Positions 7,590 through 17,000 of a stretch of DNA of 31,102 nucleotides are shown here, piece by piece. The notes beneath the pieces are model-generated. The model worked only from the letters and a program-made list of their open reading frames with translations, had not been told where the DNA came from and ran no database searches. The number at the start of each line of letters is the position of its first letter. Position 1 is the first letter of the stretch. This DNA comes from DASZMJ01 sp035551935 (GTDB taxonomy: Bacteria; Planctomycetota; Planctomycetia; Isosphaerales; Isosphaeraceae): contig DASZMJ010000504.1 of NCBI GenBank assembly GCA_035551935.1, forward strand, positions 1-31,102. The letters are read 5' to 3'. Made by a program: the position numbers and the translations under genes.

Positions 7590-10504
7590 CCCGGCGCCGT
7601 CAACTGTCCGGCCAGGACCTCGACCGGATGCCGCGCGACGATCCCCGCGAGGCCGTGGACCTGGCTCCGGCACGAGAAGCCCGGTGCGACGAGCGTGGCC
7701 TCTGGCTCGGCCCTGGCGGCCGGCAACAGGACGCGCTCGGCCAGCGCGCGGCTGACGTCGTAATGACCGAGCTCGTACCCGAACGACCCCGCCATGCCGC
7801 AACAACCCGAGTCGAGCACCGTCACCTCCAGCCCCGGCACCCGCTTCAGGGCCGCGACCGTCCCCGAAGTCCCCACCAGTGCCTTCTGCTGGCAATGACC
7901 GTGCACGAGCACCTTCCCTTCGCGCGGCCGGAAGGCGAGGTCGGGACAGCGCCCCGGGTCGGCGAGGAACGAATCGACGAGGACGGCGGCCGAGGCGACG
8001 AGGTCGGCGTCGGTGCCGAGGCGGAGGTCGCGGTATTCGTCGGTGAGGGTGAGCAGGCAGCTCGGCTCGCAGCCGACGATCGGCAGGCCGCGCCGCACGG
8101 GGTCGATTAGCCGCGCGACGCCCACTTCGGCCAGGTCGCGCGCCATCGGCAAGAGGCCCTTCGAGATCGCCGGCCGGCCGCAACACGGGATGCCCGCCAG
8201 TTCCACCGCATATCCCGCCGCCTCCAGCAATCGCACCGCCGCGCGACCGACCTCGGGGGTGTTGTAGGTCGTGAAGCAGTCATCCAGCAGGACGACCCGC
8301 CCTCTCGAGCCCGCGCGCGGGTCGGGCCGGTGCCGACGGAACCAGCGGCGGAGGTCGTCGCGCTCGAAGGTCGGCAAGGAACGACGTCGATCAATCTTGG
8401 CGAGCTTTTCAAGAAACCACTTGAACACGGGCTGGCGCAAGGTCCAGTTGGCGATGGGGGCCGTCGCCGACCCGACGGGATTCAGGCGGTGGATGTTGCC
8501 CATCAAGGCCGACCCGAGCGGGACGGGCCTGGACTTGGACAATTGATAAAGATATTCGGCTTTCAGATTCGCCATGTCGACATTCGATGGGCACTCGGTC
8601 TTGCACGCCTTGCACTGGAGGCAGAGGTCCAGGGCGCGCCCGAGAGTTTCGTCGTCGAGGCCGCGGGGCTGGGCGCCGGAGAGGGCGAGGCGGAGGGCGT
8701 TGGCGCGGCCGCGGGTGGAGTGGTCCTCGTCGCGGGTGACCATGTAGCTCGGGCACATCGTGCCGACGTCGACCTTGCGGCAGACGCCGACCCCGGAGCA
8801 CATCTCGACGGCGCGGGCGTAGCCCCCTTGCTTCGAGAAGTCGAGGACAGTCGGGCTCGGCTCCTCGGCGTGGTACGAGGGGCCGATCCGGAGGTTCGCG
8901 CCGGGGTCGGGCGCGGCGACGACCTTGCCGGGGTTGAGGCGATCGGTCGGGTCGAAGGCGTGCTTGACCTGCTCGAACGCGGAAAAGACCTCGGGTCCGA
9001 ACAGCTTGGCGTTCCAGAGGCTGCGGGCGAGTCCGTCGCCGTGCTCGCCGCTCATGGCGCCGCCGAATTCGAGGACGAGGTCGGAGACCTCGCGCGCGAT
9101 GCCGCGCAACGCATCGACACCCGCCTCGATTTTCATGTTCAGGACGGGGCGGATGTGGAGGCAGCCGACGTCGGCGTGGCCGTAGCAGGCGCCATTCGTG
9201 CCGTGTCGGGCCATGATCGCGTTGAAGCGATCGACGAAGGCGGGGAGCTTCTCCGGGGTGACGGCGGTGTCCTCGACGAACGCGGCGGGCTTGGCGTCGC
9301 CGACCATCCCCATCAAGAGCGCAAGCCCGGCCTTTCGGACTTTCCAGAAGTCGTCGCGCAGGGCGGGACTCATCGCCTTGTGGACGCCGAGCACGCCGGG
9401 CCGCCCTTCGAAGCGGCGGGCGAGATCGTCGGCTCGGTCGGCGAGGTCGGCGGCGGAGTCGGCGTAGAACTGCGCGGCGAGGATGGCCTCGGGATGACCG
9501 GCGACGAAGGTCAGGTGGCGGGCGTAGAGGGGATTCTGGGCGGCGAGGTCGAGGATCATGCGGTCGAGTAGCTCGATCGAGACGGGTCGGGTCGCGAGCA
9601 TCTCGTCGAGGCGGTCGAGCGCCTCGGAGATCGTGGCGAACGAGAGGATGACGAGCCCTTGAGCCGCGGGCAAGGGGACGACCTTGACCTCGGCCCCGGT
9701 CACGACCGCCAGCGTCCCTTCCGAGCCGACGATCAGGCGGGCCAGGTTGAACGCCCATGGGCCGTCCTGCCACCCTTCCGGCCGGACGGGCAAGCCGGGG
9801 ATGACCTCGTCGAGGTTGTAGCCGCTGACGCGGCGGAGGAGTCGGGGGAAATGGGCGGCGATGGCGTCCCTGTGGGTCGCGACGACTTCGCGGACCGTTT
9901 CATGCAACGTGCCGACGCGATCGGATCGCGAGCAGACGTCATCGAGCCGTTCCGGCGGCACGGGGCCGAAGGTGGCCGTGGTGCCGTCGTCGAGGACGAC
10001 ATCCAGTGCGTTCACATGATCGACCGTCTTGCCATAGCGCAGCGAGCGGGCGCCGGCGGAGTTGTTGCCGATCATGCCACCGAGGGTGGCGCGGTCGCTG
10101 GTGGAGACGTCGGGCGCGAACATCAGGCCGAGCGGCTTCAGATGGGCGTTGAGCTTATCGAGCACCACGCCCGGCTCGACACGGACCGTCATCGTGTCGC
10201 GATCGACGAGGCCGATCCGGTTCAGGTACTTCGAGAAGTCGATGACAATCGCCTCGCCGACCGTCTGCCCCGACAGGCTCGTCGCCGACCCGCGCGGCAG
10301 GATCGCCACCCTTTCTTCCGCCGCGATCCTCGCCGCGATCGCGACGTCCTCGACCGTCCTCGGCACGAGCACGCCGACTGGTTCGATCTGGTACAGGCTC
10401 GCGTCCGTCGAATAGAGGAGCCTCGATCCCCTGTCGAACCGGACCTCCGCCCTCGACTCCCTTTCCAGCCGCTCCCTCAGCCGCGACGCGGCGATCGTCG
10501 ACAT
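7586..10504 (-). CDS. FAD-linked oxidase fused to 4Fe-4S and CCG domains (YdiJ-like 2-hydroxyacid dehydrogenase)
   Basis: A 972-aa fusion that joins a GlcD-like flavin subunit to a GlcF-like iron-sulfur subunit. Residues 1-540 are the FAD-binding type 4 and C-terminal domains, with the FAD loop RGSATSLSGQTVG near 71-83 and IGNNSAGARSLRYG at 145-158. Two 4Fe-4S motifs follow, near 571 (MCSGVGVC with a later CP) and 631 (CLQCKACKTECP). Two CCG-type modules then appear (DDCF with GIPCCGRP near 743-775, HGHC with DSGCCGMAG near 871-900). This order is that of E. coli YdiJ, described as a D-2-hydroxyglutarate dehydrogenase; related enzymes oxidise D-lactate or glycolate. Electrons probably leave through the clusters to a quinone-linked acceptor. 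ATG at 10504 is preceded by GAGGG. The frame is open upstream, but without family similarity. Confidence 0.93.
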   Translation of the reverse strand: MSTIAASRLRERLERESRAEVRFDRGSRLLYSTDASLYQIEPVGVLVPRTVEDVAIAARIAAEERVAILPRGSATSLSGQTVGEAIVIDFSKYLNRIGLVDRDTMTVRVEPGVVLDKLNAHLKPLGLMFAPDVSTSDRATLGGMIGNNSAGARSLRYGKTVDHVNALDVVLDDGTTATFGPVPPERLDDVCSRSDRVGTLHETVREVVATHRDAIAAHFPRLLRRVSGYNLDEVIPGLPVRPEGWQDGPWAFNLARLIVGSEGTLAVVTGAEVKVVPLPAAQGLVILSFATISEALDRLDEMLATRPVSIELLDRMILDLAAQNPLYARHLTFVAGHPEAILAAQFYADSAADLADRADDLARRFEGRPGVLGVHKAMSPALRDDFWKVRKAGLALLMGMVGDAKPAAFVEDTAVTPEKLPAFVDRFNAIMARHGTNGACYGHADVGCLHIRPVLNMKIEAGVDALRGIAREVSDLVLEFGGAMSGEHGDGLARSLWNAKLFGPEVFSAFEQVKHAFDPTDRLNPGKVVAAPDPGANLRIGPSYHAEEPSPTVLDFSKQGGYARAVEMCSGVGVCRKVDVGTMCPSYMVTRDEDHSTRGRANALRLALSGAQPRGLDDETLGRALDLCLQCKACKTECPSNVDMANLKAEYLYQLSKSRPVPLGSALMGNIHRLNPVGSATAPIANWTLRQPVFKWFLEKLAKIDRRRSLPTFERDDLRRWFRRHRPDPRAGSRGRVVLLDDCFTTYNTPEVGRAAVRLLEAAGYAVELAGIPCCGRPAISKGLLPMARDLAEVGVARLIDPVRRGLPIVGCEPSCLLTLTDEYRDLRLGTDADLVASAAVLVDSFLADPGRCPDLAFRPREGKVLVHGHCQQKALVGTSGTVAALKRVPGLEVTVLDSGCCGMAGSFGYELGHYDVSRALAERVLLPAARAEPEATLVAPGFSCRSQVHGLAGIVARHPVEVLAGQLTAPG

Positions 10505-10604
10505 CCCTCGCCCCCCTCGACGGCCCCGATCCTCACCCTGACGCCCGCATTGTAGGCGGACGGATGGCGATTGCGAAACAGGGAGTGTGGCGTCGCTCTT
10601 CCAA

Positions 10605-10686
10605 GTAGCAGGCACGCTCCGCGTGCCGTCCGCGGTCCGTCGTGTTCTTGTGTTTCCGCGGACGGCACGCGGAGCGTGCCTGCTAC
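10605..10686. repeat. Perfect 31-bp inverted repeat with nested hairpins
   Basis: Arms 10605-10635 and 10656-10686 are exact reverse complements around a 20-nt loop. Each arm contains its own hairpin: GGCACGC (10611-10617), TCC, GCGTGCC (10621-10627), mirrored at 10664-10680. The element begins GTAGCAGG and occupies most of the 197-nt gap between two minus-strand genes. There is no terminator T-run. It belongs to the same architectural class as the repeats at 1-59 and 7119-7194, but the stem sequence differs. Confidence 0.88.
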
Positions 10687-10701
10687 GGGGGAAGGCGACG
10701 A

Positions 10702-11262
10702 TCAGTCGACTCCGTCCGGGAGAGGGCCGGGTTGAGGACCTTCCTTCTTCATACCCGATCGCCTTGCACGCCGTTCGAGCAGAACGATCACGGCCCCGCC
10801 AGCGAACCCGTGGACGATCGCCGCGAGCGAGTGGCCGATGCGCGCGAAGGCGATCCACTGGGGGCTGAACTCGAAGGGCACAGGCGCGATGGTCTCATCG
10901 GAACTCATCACTCCGGGAATCGCACTTGCGGGTAGTGCCATCGGGACGGGCGTCCCCGTGGGGACCGCCATCGGCGAATCCCACGGTATCTCTAGTTTTG
11001 GAAATACATAAATTAATATTTTATTAGTGAATATATATGGATTATGGGTTTGCGACGAGAAGCTGAGGAAAGCGACGTAGAAGTAGGTCCACCCCGCGAC
11101 GGCGAATCCCGTCCAGAACGTGCGATACCTCCCCCGGAGGGCGGCGAGCGTCGCAAAGAGGAGGACCGTCAGCGCCCCTGTGTAAGTCGCGCTGGCGACC
11201 ACTGACCTCGGGTGCATCAGCGCGGCGAAGCCGACCGCGCACACGAACACGAGGCCCATCAT
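10702..11262 (-). CDS. Hypothetical membrane protein
   Basis: A 186-aa protein with no family I recognise. Hydrophobic segments lie at about residues 1-15, 22-40, 48-68 and 138-160. Between the last two is a polar loop of about 65 residues, probably exposed on one face. The C-terminus is basic, then Pro/Gly-rich. Codons for residues 73-92 (NPYIFTNKILIYVFPKLEIP) are strongly AT-rich, unlike everything nearby. This could mark an acquired gene or relaxed selection. No clear Shine-Dalgarno precedes the tandem ATG-ATG start. The gene lies 39 nt after the methyltransferase gene on the same strand, so co-transcription is possible. Confidence 0.68.
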   Translation of the reverse strand: MMGLVFVCAVGFAALMHPRSVVASATYTGALTVLLFATLAALRGRYRTFWTGFAVAGWTYFYVAFLSFSSQTHNPYIFTNKILIYVFPKLEIPWDSPMAVPTGTPVPMALPASAIPGVMSSDETIAPVPFEFSPQWIAFARIGHSLAAIVHGFAGGAVIVLLERRARRSGMKKEGPQPGPLPDGVD

Positions 11263-11301
11263 CCCGGCGATCGACTATCGAAAGGGTGACATTTCGAGTT
11301 C

Positions 11302-12330
11302 CTATCCCCGGCCCAGCTCCGAACGGACCTTTCGGACGCTCTCGGCCATCGCGCGGGCCTTGGCCGTCGCGACGTGCCGCGCGGTCTGCGAGAAGCCGCA
11401 GTCGGGCGTGATCGAGACGCGCTCGGGGCTCACGTACTTCAACACGATTCGCAAGCGTTCCGCAACCAGATCGGCAGGCTCGATCCAGGTATTCTTGACG
11501 TCGACCAGGCCGACGGCCACGTCCATCGTCTCGGGCAACTCGCCCAGCAATTCGATTTCGGCCAGCTCGCGGCTGGCGAACTCGAGGGCCAGTTGATTCA
11601 CCTTCGCTCGCCCGATGTGCGGGAACAAGGGCCGGTACGACCGCCAGCCGACGGCGCGGGCGCGGTAGTTGCCGAAGCACATGTGCATGCTGATGTATGC
11701 CTTGACTCCATCCACCGTGCGGGCGACGACGTCGAGGAAGCGGCCGGGGTCGTCGGGGTGGCAGGCGAAGCTGGGCTCGTCGAGCTGGAGGAAGTCGCAG
11801 CCGGCGCCTTCAGTGGCGCGCAATTCCGCGTTGACGATGGGGATCAATGCGTCGGTCACGGCGCGGCGGTCGGGGTAGACGTCGCCGCCGTCGATGCAGC
11901 CGGCGAGCGTGAACGGGCCGGGCACGGGCATCTTCGCGGGCGCGTCGGTGAGCGACCGGAGCCGGCGGTATTCGTCGATCAGGCCCAGGCCCTTCGGGGC
12001 CGACAGGGGGCCGACGCAGCGGTACTTGCTCCGCTGGTCGTGCGCGGGGGCGCCCCAGCGACGGCCTTGGGGGATCGGCTCGAGCCCTTCGAGGTAATCA
12101 TAGAAGCCGAGGTTGAAATCGACGCGGGCCATCTCGCCGTCGGTGATGCGGTCGAGGCCGGCCCGCAACTGGTCGTCGATCGCGAGGCGGACGGCGTCGC
12201 GGAGGGCTTCCTCGCGGTCCGAGGGACCGAAGAGGGAGGGCTCGCGGGCCGCGTCGGCGACGAACTTCTCGTACCAGCCGGGGAACGACCAACTGCCGAT
12301 GACGGTGGCGGGCAGGATGGGCTGGGACAT
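11302..12330 (-). CDS. Single-module MetE-like (cobalamin-independent methionine synthase family) methyltransferase
   Basis: A 342-aa zinc methyltransferase corresponding to the C-terminal catalytic barrel of MetE, without the N-terminal barrel. Zinc ligands can be placed at His216 and Cys218 (SMHMCFGN), Glu250 (LALEFA) and Cys311 (TPDCGFS). LQLDEP at 182-187 matches the homocysteine-side motif of MetE. The N-terminus begins with a typical barrel strand (ATVIGSWSFP). The family expectation is methyl transfer to homocysteine or another thiol. Lacking the second barrel, the methyl donor may not be methyltetrahydrofolate-triglutamate. The start lies 4 nt after the stop of the upstream secreted-protein gene, so it is probably translated from the same mRNA. 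The related YxjG/YxjH and MtaA-like branches cannot be excluded. Confidence 0.87.
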   Translation of the reverse strand: MSQPILPATVIGSWSFPGWYEKFVADAAREPSLFGPSDREEALRDAVRLAIDDQLRAGLDRITDGEMARVDFNLGFYDYLEGLEPIPQGRRWGAPAHDQRSKYRCVGPLSAPKGLGLIDEYRRLRSLTDAPAKMPVPGPFTLAGCIDGGDVYPDRRAVTDALIPIVNAELRATEGAGCDFLQLDEPSFACHPDDPGRFLDVVARTVDGVKAYISMHMCFGNYRARAVGWRSYRPLFPHIGRAKVNQLALEFASRELAEIELLGELPETMDVAVGLVDVKNTWIEPADLVAERLRIVLKYVSPERVSITPDCGFSQTARHVATAKARAMAESVRKVRSELGRG

Positions 12331-12334
12331 CGGA

Positions 12335-14044
12335 TCAGGGCACCGATCGATTGAGGCGGAGGAGGAGCCGCTCGGCGCGGAAGACGATCTCGACGTCCTT
12401 CTCGACGAGCGCGTCCTCCAGGGCCGGGACCGCCACCGGGCCGAGCTCGAACAGCTTGGATTCGGCCGCGTCGCGCGTCTTCGGGGAGTTGTCGCCGAGC
12501 TGCTTGACGAGGGCCCGGGCGCGGTCCTGGAGGCGGGGGTCGATGCCGTGGACGAGGATCAAGGCCGTCCGGACGACCTTCTTCGGCGGCGGGAAGACGT
12601 CGAGCAGGACCGCCTCGTCGATCGCGTCGCGCGACAGGTGGACGAGCACGACCAGCTCGCCTTGCTCGAACAGGGCCTTGCCGTACTCGTCGAGCAACGT
12701 CTTGATGACGTCCTCGCGCAACCCCTGCCCCGCCAGCCGTCGGGCGAGCACGTCGCGCGTCATTTCCTTGTACGAGGAATCCGACACCTTGACCGGCTGC
12801 GACATGAGCAGCTTGACCGGCGGCCCCTCGACGACCTGCCCCTTGCTCTCCGACTCGGCGAGTCGGGCGGCGGTGGTGATGTAGAGGCGGCCTTCCTGGG
12901 TCACGCGGTAGCTCAGGCCGGCCTCGCCGAGCACGTCGGCCAGCGCGTCCCGAGCGGCGACCCCCTCGGCCTTCAGGTCCATCGGCTTGTTCAGGTCGAC
13001 CTCGCCCTTGGCGAGCCCCTTGTCGTCGATCTCGAAGGCCACGCGGACCTGGCGCGCGATGAGGGCCAGAACCTCGCGCCGCGCAGTCTTCTCGACCGAC
13101 ACATTCACCGGCCGATTCAGGACCTGATCGACCCGCGCCCGGACCGTCGGGTCCCCCTCGGGCGGCACGGGCGGCAGCTTCTCCTCCTTGCCCTTGTCCT
13201 TCGGCTTCTCCTCCGCGTCGCGGAAGACCGCCTCGGCCTTCTCGGGCGTGGCCTTGCCCGCGTCGGCCGCGGGCTTCGGCTTCTCCTTGTCCTTGTCCTT
13301 CTTCTTCTTGTCCTTGTCTTCGGGGACGGCCGTCGGCAGCTCGTCGAGCCAGCCGACGCGGACGCCCTTCTCGGACGGGACGATGACGGCGACGTCGATC
13401 AGGCGGCCGTCGGTCAGGTTCTGGAGCGTGTATTCGTCCGGCCCGCCCCGGAGGCGGACGGGGATCGGGATGTTCAACTCGGTGTCGTACGCGACGAAGC
13501 GCTCGACCTTCGCGCCGTTCTTCAGGTAGAGCGCTTCCTTGTTCGACCTCATGTCCTGGAACCAGTGCGACGGCGGCAGGTAGCCGATCGGGATGGAGTC
13601 GGGCACCTCGGCCACGAGGTCCGACTTGAACCATTGGAGCCGCCCGCCGCGCTCGTTGCTCGGCGGCCAGTGGGCCACGAAGTTCCCCTTCTTGGCGCGG
13701 ATGTCCACGTCGACATCTTTGCACGCGGTGCCGAAGAACTGGAGCACGGAGATCGGCGCGACCGGGAACCGTCGGTTCGGGTCCTTGTCCTCGGCCTTCG
13801 GCCGCGACGTGCCGACGGCGCCCGGCATCGCGTTGGGATACGACCGGATCGCGTTGACCGCCCCCTGCGTCGGGCTGCCGACCCAGACCGACCACTCGTG
13901 GACCTCGACAGGCGTCTGCGGCGTGTCGAGGTCGCGGGCCCGGTCACGGGACTTGTCCGTGTCGTCGGCGACCGCGACGGCGGCGAAGAGCAGGCCCGAG
14001 GCCAGGGCGATCGACGGGCCGAGGGTTCGCGATTGCGTGCGCAT
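12335..14044 (-). CDS. Secreted protein with STN-like and C-terminal HEAT-like segments
   Basis: A 569-aa exported protein. The signal peptide spans about residues 1-26 (RTLGPSIALASGLLFAAVAVA). The N-terminal half (30-230) has no family I know. A Lys/Glu/Asp-rich stretch follows at 238-288. Residues 311-391 (VNVSVEKTARREVLALIARQ onward) resemble the STN domain of secretins and TonB-linked proteins, a fold that also occurs alone in planctomycete exported proteins. The last 55 residues look like one HEAT helix pair (SPKTRDAAESKLFELGPVAV). The ATG at 14044 was chosen because it begins the signal peptide; the longer open frame upstream overlaps the NPCBM gene. It lies 29 nt after that gene and 4 nt before the MetE-like gene. 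The role is unknown, probably structural or binding in the envelope. Confidence 0.84.
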   Translation of the reverse strand: MRTQSRTLGPSIALASGLLFAAVAVADDTDKSRDRARDLDTPQTPVEVHEWSVWVGSPTQGAVNAIRSYPNAMPGAVGTSRPKAEDKDPNRRFPVAPISVLQFFGTACKDVDVDIRAKKGNFVAHWPPSNERGGRLQWFKSDLVAEVPDSIPIGYLPPSHWFQDMRSNKEALYLKNGAKVERFVAYDTELNIPIPVRLRGGPDEYTLQNLTDGRLIDVAVIVPSEKGVRVGWLDELPTAVPEDKDKKKKDKDKEKPKPAADAGKATPEKAEAVFRDAEEKPKDKGKEEKLPPVPPEGDPTVRARVDQVLNRPVNVSVEKTARREVLALIARQVRVAFEIDDKGLAKGEVDLNKPMDLKAEGVAARDALADVLGEAGLSYRVTQEGRLYITTAARLAESESKGQVVEGPPVKLLMSQPVKVSDSSYKEMTRDVLARRLAGQGLREDVIKTLLDEYGKALFEQGELVVLVHLSRDAIDEAVLLDVFPPPKKVVRTALILVHGIDPRLQDRARALVKQLGDNSPKTRDAAESKLFELGPVAVPALEDALVEKDVEIVFRAERLLLRLNRSVP

Positions 14045-14073
14045 GGGACGGTCGATCCTCGAGGGCGGGCGGT

Positions 14074-17000
14074 TCAGCGGCGGTCGGCGTCCTTCTCGGG
14101 TTTCGCGGCGGAATCGCGGCGGTAGAGGCGGGCGTCGGCCCAGATGACGCGGTCGCCGGTGTCCTCGCCGCGGCCGAAGTCGACGACCAGACGCAGTTGC
14201 TGGGCGCCGGCGACGGGGAGCTGAAGCTTGACGGGTTCCTGGTCGGCGCGGAGGTCGGGGTTGACGAAGACCTCCTTGCCGTCGGCCAGGACGCGGACGT
14301 CGACGCGACCCTTGCCGCCGGCCGCGTCGTCGAAGCCGACGACGGCCTCGAACGACTCGTAACGGCCGTTGAGGTCGTACGTCAGCACGCATTTCGAGTG
14401 GACCGCCACCCCGCGGTCGAACCCCTTGCCGCCGATCTTGAGCGGGCCGCCCAGGAGGCCGGCGTCGGCCCGCCAGGGGAGCTTGCGGCCGAAGTACGGC
14501 GCCTCCTCGACCTTGCTCGGCTTGAGGTCGGACAGGAACGTCATCTTGCCGCCCCGGAACCGGACCTCCTGCACCTCGGCGCTCGGCAGGTCGAGCTTCG
14601 CCCCCCAGGGTGTCTCCACCTTCCAGTTCGCCCCGTCCACCCCCTTCCACTCCGCCGACAGGACGGTCCCGCCCGGCAACGTGAACGACGGCATCGGGCT
14701 CGTCGGCGCGGGCGGATCGGGACGGGAGGCCATGACAAGCCCCTCGACGACCGACATCGGCAACGTGCGCGTCCGGTCCTGGTAGCGGAACTTGAGCCGG
14801 TCGCCCTGCGAACCCTCGACGACGCCGGCGATCGAGACGACCTCGCCGTCCTTGGTGCGGGCCAGCAGGAGGTCTTCGGCCCCGCGTTCCTTCCTCCGCT
14901 TCGCGAACGACGCGGCCGACTCCTTGCTGTCCGGGGTGCTGAGCTGGAGGCCGACGATCCGGGAGAGCGGGACCTCGAGCGAGTCCTTCCAGGGGATCAT
15001 CATCGTCAACGACTCGTCGCCGATCGCGTCGAGCTTGCCGAAGAGCTCCTCGCCGCCGGCCAGGAAGACGCGGGCGTCGGGCCGAGCGGCCGCGGGGGCC
15101 TTCGGGTCGAACGCGAGCTTGGCGTCGGTGTGGCCGCTCGCCTTGACCTGGATGTTGGCCATCTGGCCGTCGCCGTAGTTGATGGTGACGGCGTAGTCCT
15201 TCTGGTGGCTATCCTTGGCGGGCGGCTCGAGGAAGAGGTCGGCCGTCGGGCCGTTACCGGCGCGTTTCAGGACGAGCGGCCAGTCCTGCGAGTTCGATGT
15301 ATCGAGCCGATACGACGTCGGCCCCCCGTCGGTCTGGCACATGACGGTCACTTGATTGATGGGCGCCTCGCGGAGGCCGAACAGCCAGAGGTGGACGTCG
15401 CGGATGCCGTTCGGTTTCGGGTCCAGCTTCGGGACCGCCTTGGGCGCCTCCGCCGTCCCCGGCGGCGGGGCCAGGGCATCATCGGCGGCGTCGGCCTTCT
15501 TCTTCTCGTCCGGCTTGTCCTTGGGCTTCTCGTCCTTCTTGTCCTTCTCCGTGGCCTTGTCCGCGGGCTTGGTGTCCTTGGCCTTGTCGTCCGGCTTCGC
15601 CTTGGCCTCCTCCTTGGCGTCCTTGGGCTTCTCCTCCGGTTTGGCTTCGGCCTTGGCGTCCTTGGGCTTCTCGTCGGGCTTGGCTTCGTCTTTCTTGTCC
15701 TGGGCCTTGTCGTCGGACTTGGCTTCGGCCTTGGCGTCCTTGGGCTTGTCGTCCGCCTTGGCTTTTTCGTCCGCCTTCTCCTTGTCCTTCGTGTCTCTTG
15801 CCTTGTCGTCCTTCTTGTCCTTGTCGTCCTTCGGCTTGTCGTCCTTCTTGTCCTTGCCCTTATCGTCCTTCTTACCCTTGTCGTCCTTCGCCTCGTTGGG
15901 CTTGTCGTCCTTCTTGGCACTCAGGCCGGGCATGGTGAGGTCGACGTTGGGCTGGCCGAGGAACTTGCCGCCGGGTGAGGGGTTGCGCTCGAAGTGGATG
16001 CTCTCGACCTCGTCGAGCGGGACCCTGGCCTTGGGCTCGGGCTTGGGAGGGGGCTTTGGCTGCGGTTGTGGCTTGGCATTCGCCGGCGCAGGGCCGACGG
16101 TGCCGGGTTTGGGGGCCTGAGCCTTCGGCGGCTGTGATCCGGGGGCGACCGGCGGGGGGACGGCGACCTGGGCCGCCGCGGGTGCGGCCTGGGCGACGAC
16201 GGCCTGGGCCACGACCACGCCGCCGGCCGGCGCCACGGCCACGGCCATCGCCGGGGCGGCCATGACGGCCCTGGCACCCGGGGGCATCGGACCCGGCGGC
16301 ATGGCGCCGGGGGGCATGCCGCCCGGGGGGGTGCCGCCGGGGGGGTTGCCGCCGGGCGGGCCGTTGGACGGGGCGCCGATGAGGAGCTTGCCGTCCTCGA
16401 TCCCGGTCGGGTCGCCGAAGACGAGCGAGCCGCGGATGGTGCGGACGACGGTCCCGAGGCCGTTGACGCGGTCGGCGTGGACGGTCAGGTTCTTGAAGAC
16501 GACGTCGATCGGCTCGGCGCCGTTGCGGTTGGTGGCGAAGAGCTTGACGGCGGCCACGTCCATCGGCCCCTGGACCATGACCTGGCCGAGGTAGCGGGGC
16601 TGGCCGGTCTTGGCGTCGAGGGCCTGATAGCGGATCACGTTGCCCTCGCGGCGGAGTTCGAGCCGGAACGTCGCGCCGGCGGCCGGGAAGGTGTGCCGTG
16701 GCGGCTTGGGGGGCTTGGCGCCGGGCCCCTGGGGATTCATCATCCCCCCCCGGATCATCACCATGCCCATGCCGTTGTTCATCATCATCATCGGGTTCTG
16801 GCCGGGGTTGGCCGTGGCCTTGTCGATGGCGAGATAGACGTCGGCGCCGGTGGGCTCGCGGAGGCGGATGAGCGTGAGGTCGGGGTGGTTGATGTCCTGG
16901 TAGGCGATCGCCAGGCCGACGGCGGCGCCGTCCTCCTGGGCGGGCTTGGGCAGGGTCTTGATGGCGATGTCGGCGGTGATCGTGAAGTCGCCGCCGAAGC

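Noticed and set aside
15480..15920. CRISPR-like array from the many short repeats
   Set aside because: The repeats are short, imperfect, without spacers, and lie in frame within a protein as Lys/Asp codons.
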